Assembly: GCA_023229245.1 (NCBI GenBank)
Contig: JALNZU010000055.1
Span: 1 to 13,910 of the forward strand
Direction of reading: 5' to 3'
Length of the DNA: 13,910 nt
Source of the DNA: Bacteroidales bacterium
GTDB taxonomy: Bacteria > Bacteroidota > Bacteroidia > Bacteroidales > F082
A program made the position numbers and the translations under genes. The notes under the pieces were generated by a model. The model saw only the letters and a program-made list of their open reading frames with translations. It had not been told where the DNA came from and searched no databases. Shown here piece after piece: positions 1 through 5,880 of the stretch (the first letter of the stretch is position 1; the number at the start of each line of letters is the position of its first letter).

Positions 1-56
1 TGAAGGATGCTTTTTTTATTTTATCTTTGTCCATAGTGCGGGGTTTTATCTACAAC

Positions 57-92
57 AAATATACTGAAATTCAATGGAATAACAGTATATTT
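57..92. repeat. Long near-perfect hairpin left of the broken gene
   Basis: Two 10-bp arms (57-66 and 83-92, AAATATACTG / CAGTATATTT) are exact inverted copies. Inside them a second pair, ATTC/GAAT, closes an AATG loop, so the 36-nt element folds as 10 bp, a symmetric AA/AA internal loop and 4 bp. It lies 30 bp past the stop of the minus-strand remnant. No T-tract follows directly on the minus strand; on the plus strand a T7 run follows after about 8 nt. It may be an imperfect terminator or the end of a lost element. Nothing else is recognisable in 1-122. Confidence 0.5.
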
Positions 93-122
93 ACCCGCAT
101 TTTTTTCATTTTTATGAATAAT

Positions 123-504
123 TCAGGCAATATATTCCAGGCTTGCATCTTCATAGCGTTTAAATTTATAAACAGCGTCATTCATCAGGGAAGAATTAAA
201 AACCCCTAAGCTTACCAGTATCTCAAAATCTTTGACCGATAGTCCAGTTACTTTCTTGAACAAGCCCGGTTCTAATTGAGTAATAACATCTCTTAGACTT
301 CGCTCTCTGAAATCAGTCAGATACATAAACACAGGAATACGGGTAGCGAACTTGATGAGTTTTTCCTGTATTGTTTTTTTAAATAGCTATGTATAAATCA
401 TTTATCGCACATTTAAACCATTCGTCTTCGGGATTGGCAAAACCCTTTTTGCGTAAATAGCGGTGAAAATCATGGTCGCTCAAACTGCTGCCATCTTTTT
501 TCAT
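123..504 (-). pseudogene. Deleted, frame-disrupted remnant of a large nuclease-helicase (restriction-type) protein
   Basis: Two overlapping minus-strand frames read like parts of one protein. The first (504 down to a TAA at 379) encodes 41 residues including a SDHDFHRYL stretch and PEDEWFKC. This resembles the end of a GIY-YIG/T5orf172 nuclease domain. The second frame is open from 386 to a TGA at 123 and includes KFATRIPVFMYLTDFRER and then VYKFKRYEDASL. This resembles the C-terminal end of the superfamily-2 helicases that carry such a nuclease domain at the N-terminus. The family assignment is from memory and was not searched. The switch between frames falls at a T7 run (374-380), so several hundred internal residues appear to have been deleted at a frame-breaking junction. 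The first residues of the nuclease domain are also missing, because the tandem array starts at 506, just before the first ATG. It is unlikely to be functional. Confidence 0.45.
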
Positions 505-505
505 G

Positions 506-660
506 ACTGAAAAGAAATATAGGGGGATTACCTGCGGTGATCCCTTGGAGGAGGATACTCCAACCCAACAAGATGCGCATCCTTTCGGATGCTTCTTTTT
601 TATTTCCTCCCATCCGCTTCTGACGTGGTCAGAGCGGTAATCAAATAAAAACGAAAAGTA
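506..660. repeat. Tandem array unit 1 (variant A)
   Basis: This is the first of four near-identical units. In order it holds a hairpin GGATTACC-TGC-GGTGATCC (525-543), an outer stem half GGAGGA, the block CCAACCCAACAAGATGC, and a terminator-like hairpin GCATCC-TTTC-GGATGC (577-592) with a T-rich tail to 601. The matching outer half TCCTCC follows, then a hairpin CCGCTtCTGAC-GTG-GTCAGAGCGG (614-637) and an A-rich spacer. Variant A reads TTGGAGGAGG before the 17-bp block. No coding frame is maintained. The unit begins next to the broken helicase-like gene. Confidence 0.9.
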
Positions 661-816
661 ACTGAGAAGAAATATAGAGGGGATTACCTGCGGTGATCCC
701 TTGTGGGAGGATACTCCAACCCAACAAGATGCGCATCCTTTCGGATGCTTCTTTTTTATTTCCTCCCATCCGCTTCTGACGTGGTCAGAGCGGTAATCAA
801 ATAAAAACGAAAAGTA
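661..816. repeat. Tandem array unit 2 (variant B)
   Basis: This has the same architecture as unit 1. The terminator-like hairpin lies at 733-748 with its T-tract to about 757. The outer stem is GGGAGGA (705-711) with TCCTCCC (761-767). Variant B reads TTGTGGGAGG where units 1 and 3 read TTGGAGGAGG. The G-run before the first hairpin is GAGGGG here. Confidence 0.9.
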
Positions 817-976
817 ACTGAGAAAAAAATATAGGGGGGGGGATTACCTGCGGTGATCCCTTGGAGGAGGATACTCCAACCCAACAAGATGCGCATCCTT
901 TCGGATGCTTCTTTTTTATTTCCTCCCATCCGCTTCTGACGTGGTCAGAGCGGTAATCAAATCAAAACGAAAGGTA
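817..976. repeat. Tandem array unit 3 (variant A)
   Basis: This is the same unit with variant A (TTGGAGGAGG). It is the longest copy because its G-run has expanded to nine G. The terminator-like hairpin lies at 893-908, followed by the T-tract. The 3' spacer carries two small substitutions relative to units 1 and 2 (ATCAAAACG and AAGGTAACTG). Confidence 0.9.
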
Positions 977-1108
977 ACTGAAAAGAAATATAGGGGGGAT
1001 TACCTGTGGTGATCCCTTGTGGGAGGATACTCCAACCCAACAAGATGCGCATCCTTTCGGATGCTTCTTTTTTATTTCCTCACATCCGCTTCTGACGTGG
1101 TCAGAGCG
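977..1108. repeat. Tandem array unit 4 (variant B, truncated)
   Basis: The last copy is variant B. It has a TGT instead of TGC loop in the first hairpin and CCTCACATCC instead of CCTCCCATCC. Identity stops after GTCAGAGCG, where the sequence becomes the trailer of the minus-strand tRNA-Ser. Its 17-bp block (1032-1048) is an exact inverted copy of 1143-1159, the CCA end and trailer of tRNA-Ser. The terminator-like hairpin is at 1049-1064. Confidence 0.88.
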
Positions 1109-1121
1109 TCTGGGAGGATAT

Positions 1122-1144
1122 AAAAAAGCCCCGCTTCGCAGGGC
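1122..1144 (-). terminator. Terminator of the tRNA-Pro/tRNA-Ser transcript
   Basis: On the minus strand a GCCCTGC/GCGGGGC stem (one T-G pair) with a GAA loop is followed by six T. It begins 12 nt after the CCA end of tRNA-Ser, a normal position for an intrinsic tRNA terminator. Confidence 0.85.
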
Positions 1145-1156
1145 ATCTTGTTGGGT

Positions 1157-1246
<90 letters not shown>

Positions 1247-1283
1247 TGAAAACAAAGTCATCGTAAAAATGGCTGTGATATAG

Positions 1284-1358
1284 TCGGGGCAGCAGGATTC
1301 GAACCTGCGACCCCCTGCTCCCAAAGCAGGTGCGCTAGCCGGACTGCGCCATGCCCCG
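1284..1358 (-). tRNA. tRNA-Pro(UGG)
   Basis: On the minus strand the acceptor CGGGGCA pairs with TGCCCCG. The D-arm is GCGCAGTCCGGCTAGCGC, the anticodon arm CCTGC-TTTGGGA-GCAGG carries TGG, and the T-arm is GCAGGTTCGAATCCTGC. The discriminator is A. The next bases read CTA, so CCA is not encoded and must be added by the CCA-adding enzyme, unlike in the neighbouring tRNA-Ser. Confidence 0.96.
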
Positions 1359-1414
1359 ATACCCTAAAAGAACTTGTCCGATATGCAAAAGACAACTAAT
1401 GCCTTTTGGAGGTG

Positions 1415-1445
1415 CAAAATTAGCTTTTATAGCCATATAAGCAAA
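1415..1445 (-). promoter_or_regulatory. Promoter of the tRNA-Pro/tRNA-Ser transcript
   Basis: Read on the minus strand, TTTG (1442-1445), a 19-bp spacer and TAATTTTG (1415-1422) match the Bacteroidota sigma-A consensus (TTTG, about 19 bp, TAnnTTTG). Transcription would begin near 1408 and give a leader of about 50 nt before tRNA-Pro. Confidence 0.8.
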
Positions 1446-1566
1446 CTTAATCTGAAAAATATTTTTCAATAAACCCACCAAATAAATATCATTGACCAAC
1501 AAGCAGCATTTTTAAAAGAATGTTAATTTGACAAGACAGCAAATGATCCTTGTAATAGTTTTATTA

Positions 1567-1574
1567 CTTTTGCT
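1567..1574 (+). promoter_or_regulatory. Probable -7 box for the phosphoesterase operon
   Basis: TACTTTTG matches TAnnTTTG exactly and lies 9 nt before the ATG at 1584, so the transcript would be nearly leaderless. No TTG sits at the ideal 19-bp distance; the closest (1550-1552) is only 14 bp away, so the upstream box is weak. The rest of 1359-1566 holds the divergent tRNA promoter and a short palindrome GAAAAATATTTTTC near 1455, and no gene. Confidence 0.45.
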
Positions 1575-1583
1575 GCCCTTATA

Positions 1584-2915
1584 ATGAAACAGAAACTCAT
1601 TTATATCTTATTGATTCTTTTGGGATTAGTTGGAGTATATATCACACTGTCACTCACATTCCCTGATTATATGAAGCACTACCCGATCTTACTGCTTTTA
1701 CTGATCATAGACTATTATGTATGGGGATTGATCAAGAAAAAGGTTTTCACCTACAAAAAATGGGCTAAAGTAACTACCGTCTTGATCTATTGGCTACCCT
1801 TCACCATGCTCTTGGGCAGTGTTATTACAACAGCCTATATCCCTTCATCTGATTGGAATATCTGGATCAGTAAATTGTTGTTCGGTACTATTATCAGCTT
1901 TTTTATTGCAAAAGCATTAATGGCCATAATGTTGCTTTTTTCCGACTTACTTAGGTTTTTAAAATGGATGTGGGGCATGATTTCTCCAAAAAGACGCATG
2001 GCAGTAGATGGCCAAAAGATCAGCAGGTCAAAATTCCTTGAAGACCTTGCACTAGTTACCGGTGGATTGATAGTAGGGACCATGTTCACAGGGATGTTCA
2101 AATGGGTACACGACTTTAAGGTTACAGAACTCAGTCTCAAACTACCCAAGCTTACCAAGTTGTTTGATGGATATCGTATCGTTCAGATTTCTGACTTCCA
2201 CTTAGGGACATGGTCAAGTAAAGCTCCTGTTATTGATGTAGTTGAACAAATCAACAATCTGAATCCTGATCTGATCGTGTTTACCGGCGACTTAGTTAAC
2301 TATAAAACCGATGAAGCGTATCGTTTTCAGGATATCCTTCAAACTCTCAAGGCAAAAGATGGTATTTATGCTATATTAGGAAATCACGACTATGGCGATT
2401 ATATCAACTGGCCCGACAAAAACGAAAAAAAGAAAAATCTTGAAGCCTTACTAAACTTTTATCATCAGATCAACTGGAAGCTCCTACGAAACGAAAATGC
2501 CATCATACGCAGAGAAGATGAGGAGTTAGCATTGATAGGTGTTGAGAACTGGAGTGTCAACAAACGTTTTCCAAAATATGGAAATATCATTAAAGCCAGT
2601 AAAGGTATAGGGAAATCAACACCTAAAATTTTATTATCGCATGATCCTAGCCATTGGGATGCCGAAGTCAGTAAAAAGCATCACGACATTTTGTTGACAT
2701 TAGCAGGGCATACACATGGGTTTCAGTTTGGCGTGGAAGTACCCGGCATTCGCTGGAGTCCGGCACAATATCTATATAAACAATGGGCCGGCTTATATCA
2801 GAATGAAGATCAAAACCAATACCTATACGTCAACCGCGGATTAGGTTCAATAGGTTATCCGGGTAGAGTAGGTATTTTACCAGAAATCACAGTAATAGAA
2901 CTACAAACAGTATAA
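1584..2915 (+). CDS. Membrane-anchored calcineurin-like metallophosphoesterase (YkuE/YaeI type)
   Basis: The 443-residue protein has two halves. About residues 1-175 form four or five hydrophobic segments (near 5-23, 33-50, 62-85, 100-122 and 154-172). Residues from about 195 form a two-metal phosphoesterase domain facing away from the membrane. All metal-site motifs are present: D204-x-H206 in QISDFHLG, GD236 in VFTGDLVNY, GN267-H268-D in LGNHDYGD, H353 in LSHDPSHW and GH376-T-H378 in LAGHTHG. Relatives such as YkuE and E. coli YaeI are surface or lipid-linked phosphatases. The exact substrate (a phospholipid head group, UDP-diacylglucosamine-like lipids or other phosphoesters) cannot be read from sequence. 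The start at 1584 follows the -7 box directly and opens into the first membrane helix. The next gene begins 3 bp after the stop, so the two are co-transcribed. Confidence 0.9.
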   Translation: MKQKLIYILLILLGLVGVYITLSLTFPDYMKHYPILLLLLIIDYYVWGLIKKKVFTYKKWAKVTTVLIYWLPFTMLLGSVITTAYIPSSDWNIWISKLLFGTIISFFIAKALMAIMLLFSDLLRFLKWMWGMISPKRRMAVDGQKISRSKFLEDLALVTGGLIVGTMFTGMFKWVHDFKVTELSLKLPKLTKLFDGYRIVQISDFHLGTWSSKAPVIDVVEQINNLNPDLIVFTGDLVNYKTDEAYRFQDILQTLKAKDGIYAILGNHDYGDYINWPDKNEKKKNLEALLNFYHQINWKLLRNENAIIRREDEELALIGVENWSVNKRFPKYGNIIKASKGIGKSTPKILLSHDPSHWDAEVSKKHHDILLTLAGHTHGFQFGVEVPGIRWSPAQYLYKQWAGLYQNEDQNQYLYVNRGLGSIGYPGRVGILPEITVIELQTV

Positions 2916-2918
2916 TTT

Positions 2919-4016
2919 ATGAGAACTAATATTTTTATTCTATCTATCGGATTATTTTTTGTCTTGTTTTCGAGCTCATGCACAGAAAAACAAGCTGCTT
3001 CGAAACAGCCTGAAGTACTCAGGCCAAAGAATATCATCCTTTTCATAGGCGATGGGATGGGTCATGCCCAGATACAGTCGGCTTTACTAGCTACCGATGC
3101 GCCGCTTGACATGCAGCGTGCAACACATGCTGCTATGGTAACCACTCATTCGTTCGATGATTTAGTTACTGACTCGGGAGCAGGTGGGACAGCCATAGCT
3201 ACCGGCCATAAGACAAGAAACGGCATGATAGGAATGGACCCTGACAGCATTGCCATACCAAGTATCTTAGATATATTTGCTGCCAACGGGCGCTCAACGG
3301 GCGTAGTAGTAAGCTGCGCCGTAACCCATGCCACACCGGCAAGCTTCATCGCAAAAGCTGTCAGCCGCCACCACTATGAAGATATCGCAGCCGGCTTCCT
3401 GAGCTCTAAAGTAGATGTAGTCATAGGAGGAGGTATCAGCCACTTTAATAAACGTAAAGACGGTCAAACACTGACGGACTCATTAGAACAAAAAGGATTC
3501 AGCTATTTGAACGAACTACCAGAATCGGGTTCGGACTATCAAAAATTATTGGTGCTTACCGACAGCGTGCATCCACCAAGCATGTTGGATGGAAGAGGTG
3601 ACTTATTACCCAATGGAGTAAAAATAGCATTAGAATCACTCTCACAAAATGATCAAGGCTTTTTCCTGATGGTAGAAGGCTCACAAATAGACTGGGGCGG
3701 ACATGCCAACGATTCAGCTTTTCTTGTAACAGAAATGTTTGACTTCGACCGAGCCGTCAAAATAGCATACGACTACGCTGATGAACATCCAGAAACTTTA
3801 GTACTTATCACAGCTGATCATGAGACTGGCGGACTAACTATCATCCATCCTACCAAACACGATCCTATAGTATTTCATTTCTCAACCAAAAGTCATTCAG
3901 GTGTAGCAGTACCCCTATTAGCCTATGGTGCCGGTGCCGAAAACTTTGGGGGTATCATAGATAATACGGATATAGTACCCATCATTTTAGAACTCACCGG
4001 GCTTGCGCTTCCTTAA
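2919..4016 (+). CDS. Alkaline phosphatase, PhoA family lipoprotein
   Basis: The 365-residue precursor starts with a lipoprotein signal (hydrophobic 5-17, lipobox ending SSSC with C21), so it should be tethered to a membrane and act in the periplasm or at the surface. It releases phosphate from phosphomonoesters using two zinc and one magnesium ion. Visible active-site parts are D45 in GDGMG, nucleophile S86 in VTDSGAGGTA, T139 in THATP, E253 and D258/H262 in VEGSQIDWGGHAND, D300-H301 in TADHETGG and H326 in KSHSG. H137 and W259 stand where E. coli PhoA has D153 and K328. That combination is known from cold-active and other high-activity bacterial enzymes. It is shorter than E. coli PhoA (about 470 residues). 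It sits 3 bp after the metallophosphoesterase; a joint role in phosphate scavenging is inferred. Confidence 0.93.
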   Translation: MRTNIFILSIGLFFVLFSSSCTEKQAASKQPEVLRPKNIILFIGDGMGHAQIQSALLATDAPLDMQRATHAAMVTTHSFDDLVTDSGAGGTAIATGHKTRNGMIGMDPDSIAIPSILDIFAANGRSTGVVVSCAVTHATPASFIAKAVSRHHYEDIAAGFLSSKVDVVIGGGISHFNKRKDGQTLTDSLEQKGFSYLNELPESGSDYQKLLVLTDSVHPPSMLDGRGDLLPNGVKIALESLSQNDQGFFLMVEGSQIDWGGHANDSAFLVTEMFDFDRAVKIAYDYADEHPETLVLITADHETGGLTIIHPTKHDPIVFHFSTKSHSGVAVPLLAYGAGAENFGGIIDNTDIVPIILELTGLALP

Positions 4017-4067
4017 CAAAAAGCTATGAGCTGCCCGATAAGCCGCAGATGAAACAACATCAGAAGC

Positions 4068-4095
4068 TTGTTACTACAAAACTTTATTACTTTTG
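4068..4095 (+). promoter_or_regulatory. Promoter of the glycerophosphodiesterase gene
   Basis: TTG (4068-4070), a 17-bp spacer and TACTTTTG (4088-4095) resemble the Bacteroidota promoter. The 11-mer TATTACTTTTG also precedes the phosphoesterase operon. The -7 box overlaps the TTG that would open a longer reading frame at 4093, which argues for the ATG at 4108 as the true start. Confidence 0.55.
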
Positions 4096-4107
4096 ATCAA
4101 AAAACTT

Positions 4108-4938
4108 ATGAGAATCACATATTTTTTTTGGCTGATGACATCTGTACTCTTTCCTGTCCTGCAGCTCACTGCACAACCTACTGACCATTCCCCTCTCGTA
4201 GTAGCTCATCGGGGCTTTTCAGGGGTAGCACCGGAGAACACTATGGCTGCGTTCGAGCAAGCAATTGCAGCTCAAGCCGATATTATTGAGATTGACGTAC
4301 ATCTCACTAAAGACGGGCATCTGATCGTTATGCACGACTACAGCTTAGACCGTACCACTAACGGCACAGGGGCTATCAAAGATGTTGAACTGGCCTACGT
4401 ACGAAGTCTTGATGCTGGCAAATGGTTCTCGGATGAATTTGCCGGACAGCTTGTGCCAACCCTGGATGAGATCATGAAACTCGTACAAGGAAAAGCCAGG
4501 CTACTTATCGAAATTAAATCACCACCCGTTAATGATTCCATGATAGAAAAGTTAGTGACAGATCATATACATACCTATCAAGCCCATGACTGGTGCATCG
4601 TACAGAGCTTTGATTCAAAGGTGCTGGAAAATATGAAACGACTTGATCCGAATATCGAATTACATAAGTTGGTGATTGGAAATATACCTGTCTTACCTTT
4701 TCATATTGATACTAAACTTCGCTGGGGTTCGATTATGAAGTATAAAAAATGGGCTGCTGTCAATCCGTATTACAAATTCCTGTCAAAAAGTAAAGTAAGG
4801 CGTTTGCAAAAGCGCGGACAGAAAGTATTTGCATGGACTGTCAATGATGAAAAAGCCATGCTGACACTTCAGTCTAAGGGGGTGGATGGCATTATCACTA
4901 ATTATACTGATACCGCCATTAAATTATTCAACCCCTGA
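4108..4938 (+). CDS. Secreted glycerophosphodiester phosphodiesterase
   Basis: The enzyme hydrolyses deacylated phospholipids (glycerophosphodiesters) to glycerol-3-phosphate and an alcohol. From the ATG at 4108 it has 276 residues. A TTG five codons upstream lies inside the promoter -7 box, so it is rejected as the start. A signal peptide (hydrophobic 4-20, likely cleavage near LTA-QP at 22-23) sends it to the periplasm. The GDPD TIM-barrel signature is complete: H34-R35 in VVAHRG, E43-N44 in APENT, E61 and D63 in IIEIDVHLT, H76 in VMHDYSLDRTTNG, E135 and K137 in LLIEIKSP, then VQSFD, FAWTVND and GVDGIITNY near the C-terminus. With the two upstream phosphatases it forms a set of exported phosphoesterases. 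It has its own promoter and ends at a strong bidirectional terminator. Confidence 0.93.
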   Translation: MRITYFFWLMTSVLFPVLQLTAQPTDHSPLVVAHRGFSGVAPENTMAAFEQAIAAQADIIEIDVHLTKDGHLIVMHDYSLDRTTNGTGAIKDVELAYVRSLDAGKWFSDEFAGQLVPTLDEIMKLVQGKARLLIEIKSPPVNDSMIEKLVTDHIHTYQAHDWCIVQSFDSKVLENMKRLDPNIELHKLVIGNIPVLPFHIDTKLRWGSIMKYKKWAAVNPYYKFLSKSKVRRLQKRGQKVFAWTVNDEKAMLTLQSKGVDGIITNYTDTAIKLFNP

Positions 4939-5002
4939 TAACAAGTGTATATAGCTTTTAATTGAGCTAGTATTCATAGCATAGGAAGTAAAATATACTA
5001 AC

Positions 5003-5033
5003 AAAAAAGCCACTCGATCGAGTGGCTTTTTTT
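5003..5033. terminator. Bidirectional terminator between the phosphodiesterase gene and tRNA-Lys
   Basis: A perfect 18-bp palindrome (5009-5026, GCCACTC-GATC-GAGTGGC) has six A on the left and seven T on the right, so it can end transcription in both directions. It lies 64 bp after the plus-strand stop and directly at the 3' end of the convergent tRNA-Lys. Confidence 0.92.
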
Positions 5034-5034
5034 G

Positions 5035-5107
5035 TGATTTGTCCGGGATTCGAACCCGGGACCCTTTGCTTAAAAGGCAAATGCTCTACCGGCTGAGCTA
5101 ACAAATC
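5035..5107 (-). tRNA. tRNA-Lys(UUU)
   Basis: On the minus strand the 73-nt gene has acceptor GATTTGT/ACAAATC, D-arm GCTCAGCCGGTAGAGC, anticodon arm TTTGC-CTTTTAA-GCAAA with anticodon TTT, and T-arm CCGGGTTCGAATCCCGG. The discriminator is A. The next bases are CAA, so CCA is not encoded. Confidence 0.97.
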
Positions 5108-5124
5108 ATCCCATTTTGGAAGTG

Positions 5125-5154
5125 CAAAAGTAGGCAATATTCCTTACTCATCAA
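5125..5154 (-). promoter_or_regulatory. Promoter of tRNA-Lys
   Basis: On the minus strand TTG (5152-5154), a 19-bp spacer and TACTTTTG (5125-5132) form a consensus Bacteroidota promoter. The start point would be about 10 nt before the mature 5' end. Confidence 0.82.
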
Positions 5155-5177
5155 GGCTTTTTAGAGTTTTTTTTGAT

Positions 5178-5789
5178 TTATTGCAGCCCTCCCTTCCCCT
5201 GACGCAATATAACCACTTCGTTTTCAGTACAGTCCACTATTGTACTAGCTTGATTACCGCCAAATCCAGCATCAATAATGATGTCAACCTTATCTTTATA
5301 ATTTTCATAAATAATGGATGGATCGGTTGTATATTCAACTAACTGATCCTGATCCAATATAGAGGTTGTCATCATAGGATGTCCTAACTCATATAATATC
5401 GCCTGAATGACAGCTTCATCAGGAATGCGAATTCCAATGGTTCTTTTCTTGCTTTGAAAAATCTTAGGGATATTGTTGTTAGCTTCTAAAATAAAAGTGA
5501 ACGGGCCGGGAAGATTACGTCTCATCATCTTAAACACATCATTACTAATAGGTTTAGTAAATTCCGACAAAAGACTCAGGTCGGGAAAGAGGAATGAGAA
5601 ATTAGCTTTTTCTTTTTTGATACCTTTAATAGCAGCAATACGGTCAATAGCTTTAGACTGATGTATGCTGCATCCTAATCCATACACTGTATCTGTTGGA
5701 AAAATAACTAATCCACCATCGTTCAAGCAGTCAACTACTTGTCGTATAAGTCGGGGAGCAGGATTTTCGGGATAAATGCGTAATAACAT
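5178..5789 (-). CDS. yciO: YciO/Sua5-family protein (threonylcarbamoyl-AMP synthase-like)
   Basis: The family makes threonylcarbamoyl-AMP from threonine, bicarbonate and ATP for the t6A37 modification of tRNAs that read ANN codons. This 203-residue protein has the single YrdC-like domain: a GLVIFPTDTVYGLG strand-turn near 26-39, KGIKKEK near 55-61, NLPGPFTFIL near 92-101, TIGIRIP near 117-123 and a C-terminal VVILRQGKG. The sequence follows E. coli YciO (206 residues, SFLFPDLSLL region) more closely than full Sua5, whose extra C-terminal domain is missing. YciO is reported to have much weaker synthase activity than Sua5/TsaC, so this may not be the cell's main t6A enzyme. A tRNA-Lys(UUU), a typical t6A substrate, lies next to it on the same strand but downstream with its own promoter. 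Confidence 0.85.
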   Translation of the reverse strand: MLLRIYPENPAPRLIRQVVDCLNDGGLVIFPTDTVYGLGCSIHQSKAIDRIAAIKGIKKEKANFSFLFPDLSLLSEFTKPISNDVFKMMRRNLPGPFTFILEANNNIPKIFQSKKRTIGIRIPDEAVIQAILYELGHPMMTTSILDQDQLVEYTTDPSIIYENYKDKVDIIIDAGFGGNQASTIVDCTENEVVILRQGKGGLQ

Positions 5790-5812
5790 GATCAGACGAG
5801 TTTTAAGTGTTG

Positions 5813-5820
5813 CGAAGATA
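5813..5820 (-). promoter_or_regulatory. Possible -7 box for the yciO-like gene
   Basis: TATCTTCG on the minus strand differs from TAnnTTTG at one base and lies 23 nt before the ATG. No TTG is found 19 bp upstream. A 7-bp inverted repeat TTTAGAT/ATCTAAA (5828-5846) fills the spacer and upstream-box area and could be an operator. It has no T-tract on the minus strand, so it is not a terminator for lpxB. Confidence 0.3.
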
Positions 5821-5880
5821 CGCTTTTTTTAGATGCCCTATCTAAATTTCCAGTCCCTTATTATCCAATCTCTTCTCCAA

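Noticed and set aside
27..209. 60-codon plus-strand frame at the left edge
   Set aside because: It is antisense to the helicase-like remnant and crosses the 57-92 hairpin. Its composition is typical of AT-rich non-coding sequence.
506..1108. CRISPR array
   Set aside because: The whole unit of about 156 bp repeats with no unique spacers, and no cas gene is present.
4093..4107. Upstream TTG start for the glycerophosphodiesterase
   Set aside because: The TTG lies inside the -7 box, so it would not be transcribed. The ATG at 4108 gives a cleaner signal peptide.
5828..5846. Terminator for lpxB
   Set aside because: The hairpin TTTAGAT/ATCTAAA is followed by A, not T, on the lpxB strand, so it does not fit an intrinsic terminator.
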